Positions 63,586 to 64,000 of a stretch of 64,000 nt of DNA are shown piece after piece. The position numbers and the translations under genes were made by a program. A model generated the notes under the pieces. It searched no databases, was not told the DNA's origin, and worked only from the letters and a program-made list of their open reading frames with translations. Positions within the stretch are counted from its first letter, which is position 1; each line of letters starts with the position of its first letter. The DNA is from Pseudofrankia sp. DC12 (GTDB taxonomy: Bacteria; Actinomycetota; Actinomycetes; Frankiales; Frankiaceae). The stretch is taken from NCBI RefSeq assembly GCF_000966285.1, contig NZ_KQ031391.1:1570378-1634377 (forward strand), given 5' to 3'.

Positions 63586-63628
63586 CGGGACAGCCTTCAG
63601 GCGGGCCGCGCGACACGGCGCCGCCCAG

Positions 63629-63662
63629 AAGTGTTAACACTTTGCCGCGCACTACAGTGCGC
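63629..63662. promoter_or_regulatory. Two adjacent palindromes downstream of glpD
   Basis: AAGTGTTAACACTT (63629-63642, perfect) and GCGCACT-AC-AGTGCGC (63647-63662, perfect) are four bases apart and directly precede a TTGACA (63664-63669) that could be a -35 box. This looks like a regulated plus-strand promoter just ahead of the transposase end. Confidence 0.5.
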
Positions 63663-63685
63663 TTGACAGTGAGCCTTTCCCTGCA

Positions 63686-63720
63686 ACGACCCGTCACGCT
63701 AGGTAATCATCACGGGTCGT
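63686..63720. repeat. Inverted repeat, 9-bp arms
   Basis: ACGACCCGT (63686-63694) pairs with ACGGGTCGT (63712-63720) across 17 nt. A second, longer imperfect dyad (CGCGGGGC...GCCCCGCG, about 63752-63807) follows. They may be glpD terminators or part of the end of the mobile element on the right. Confidence 0.5.
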
Positions 63721-63812
63721 GATCGACGGCTGGGTCGCCGACGACGAAACGCGGGGCAACCGGTAGGAAGTAGTCCTCTCACAGATCACTTCCGCCGGAG
63801 CCCCGCGTCCTC

Positions 63813-64000
63813 ATGAGTGTCACATACACGAGCGTCCTGCCCCTGAGCGATCACACGGTCGTCCGCCTTGCCACGCTCCTGATTGCGGAACGTAGGCGGA
63901 CCGGTACGCGGAGCGGGACCCGCGCCCTGTCTCCATGGGAGCAGGCCGTGTTCGTCCTGCGCTGGTTCTGTGACGGAACCCCGGTCATCCGGCTGTGTCG
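63813..64000 (+). CDS. Transposase, IS5-type N-terminus (cut by the window edge)
   Basis: The frame runs from ATG 63813 to the right edge: MSVTYTSVLPLSDHTVVRLA, then LLIAERRRTGTRSGTRALSP and WEQAVFVLRWFCDGTPVIRL. The RALSPWEQAVFVLRWF helix resembles the N-terminal HTH of actinobacterial IS5-type DDE transposases. The catalytic part lies outside the window, so completeness cannot be judged. Confidence 0.65.
   Translation, partial: MSVTYTSVLPLSDHTVVRLATLLIAERRRTGTRSGTRALSPWEQAVFVLRWFCDGTPVIRLC

Overview
High-GC actinobacterial chromosome. The very high GC, frequent GTG/TTG starts, a KstR2-type steroid operator, a free-standing ClpX-type zinc-finger regulator and Gly/Pro-rich secreted proteins suggest a Frankia/Pseudofrankia-like organism. 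The genus is inferred from protein style, not from an rRNA gene; I found no rRNA, tRNA or CRISPR array.

Region 1 (1-18.4 kb) is accessory and partly decayed. Intact genes (phosphoribosyltransferase, epoxide hydrolase, histidine phosphatase, an HTH-membrane protein, GMC oxidoreductase, methyltransferase, DUF4236, MerR-like, AAA ATPase) sit among many broken ones: phospholipase C, SDR, dimethylglycine dehydrogenase, Rieske oxygenase, helicase, FAD monooxygenase and P-loop kinase. A complete IS30-family element (6564-7647) splits a PASTA-domain membrane protein gene. Its CTG target duplication allows an exact in-frame reconstruction.

Region 2 (18.4-29.7 kb) is dominated by genes for the last steps of steroid C/D-ring degradation: echA20, two paired acyl-CoA dehydrogenases like ipdE1/ipdE2, an enoyl-CoA hydratase, an SDR and fadA6. 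Both flanks carry a KstR2-type operator. Between them lie cell-envelope genes (L,D-transpeptidase, lipoprotein, Gly-rich secreted protein) and a ClpX-type zinc-finger/HTH protein with two palindromic operators touching its start codon.

Region 3 (30-47.8 kb) is the most coherent system. A CitA/CitB-like two-component pair is divergent from a NitT/TauT-type ABC importer. A LysR regulator is divergent from an eight-gene, overlapping tryptophan-kynurenine operon: semialdehyde dehydrogenase, oxalocrotonate decarboxylase/hydratase, RidA-type deaminase, 3-hydroxyanthranilate dioxygenase, ACMS decarboxylase, kynureninase, kynurenine 3-monooxygenase and tryptophan 2,3-dioxygenase. A probable kynurenine formamidase lies 2.4 kb downstream. 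Together they could take tryptophan through aminomuconate to 4-oxalocrotonate and then 2-oxopent-4-enoate.

Region 4 (48-64 kb) holds envelope proteins, a minus-strand nucleoside uptake and salvage locus (thymidine phosphorylase, BMP lipoprotein, ABC ATPase, two permeases, cytidine deaminase, PfkB kinase), an acyl-CoA dehydrogenase pair behind a 16-bp palindrome, a glycerol-3-phosphate dehydrogenase with a long C-terminal extension, and the start of a second transposase at the right edge.
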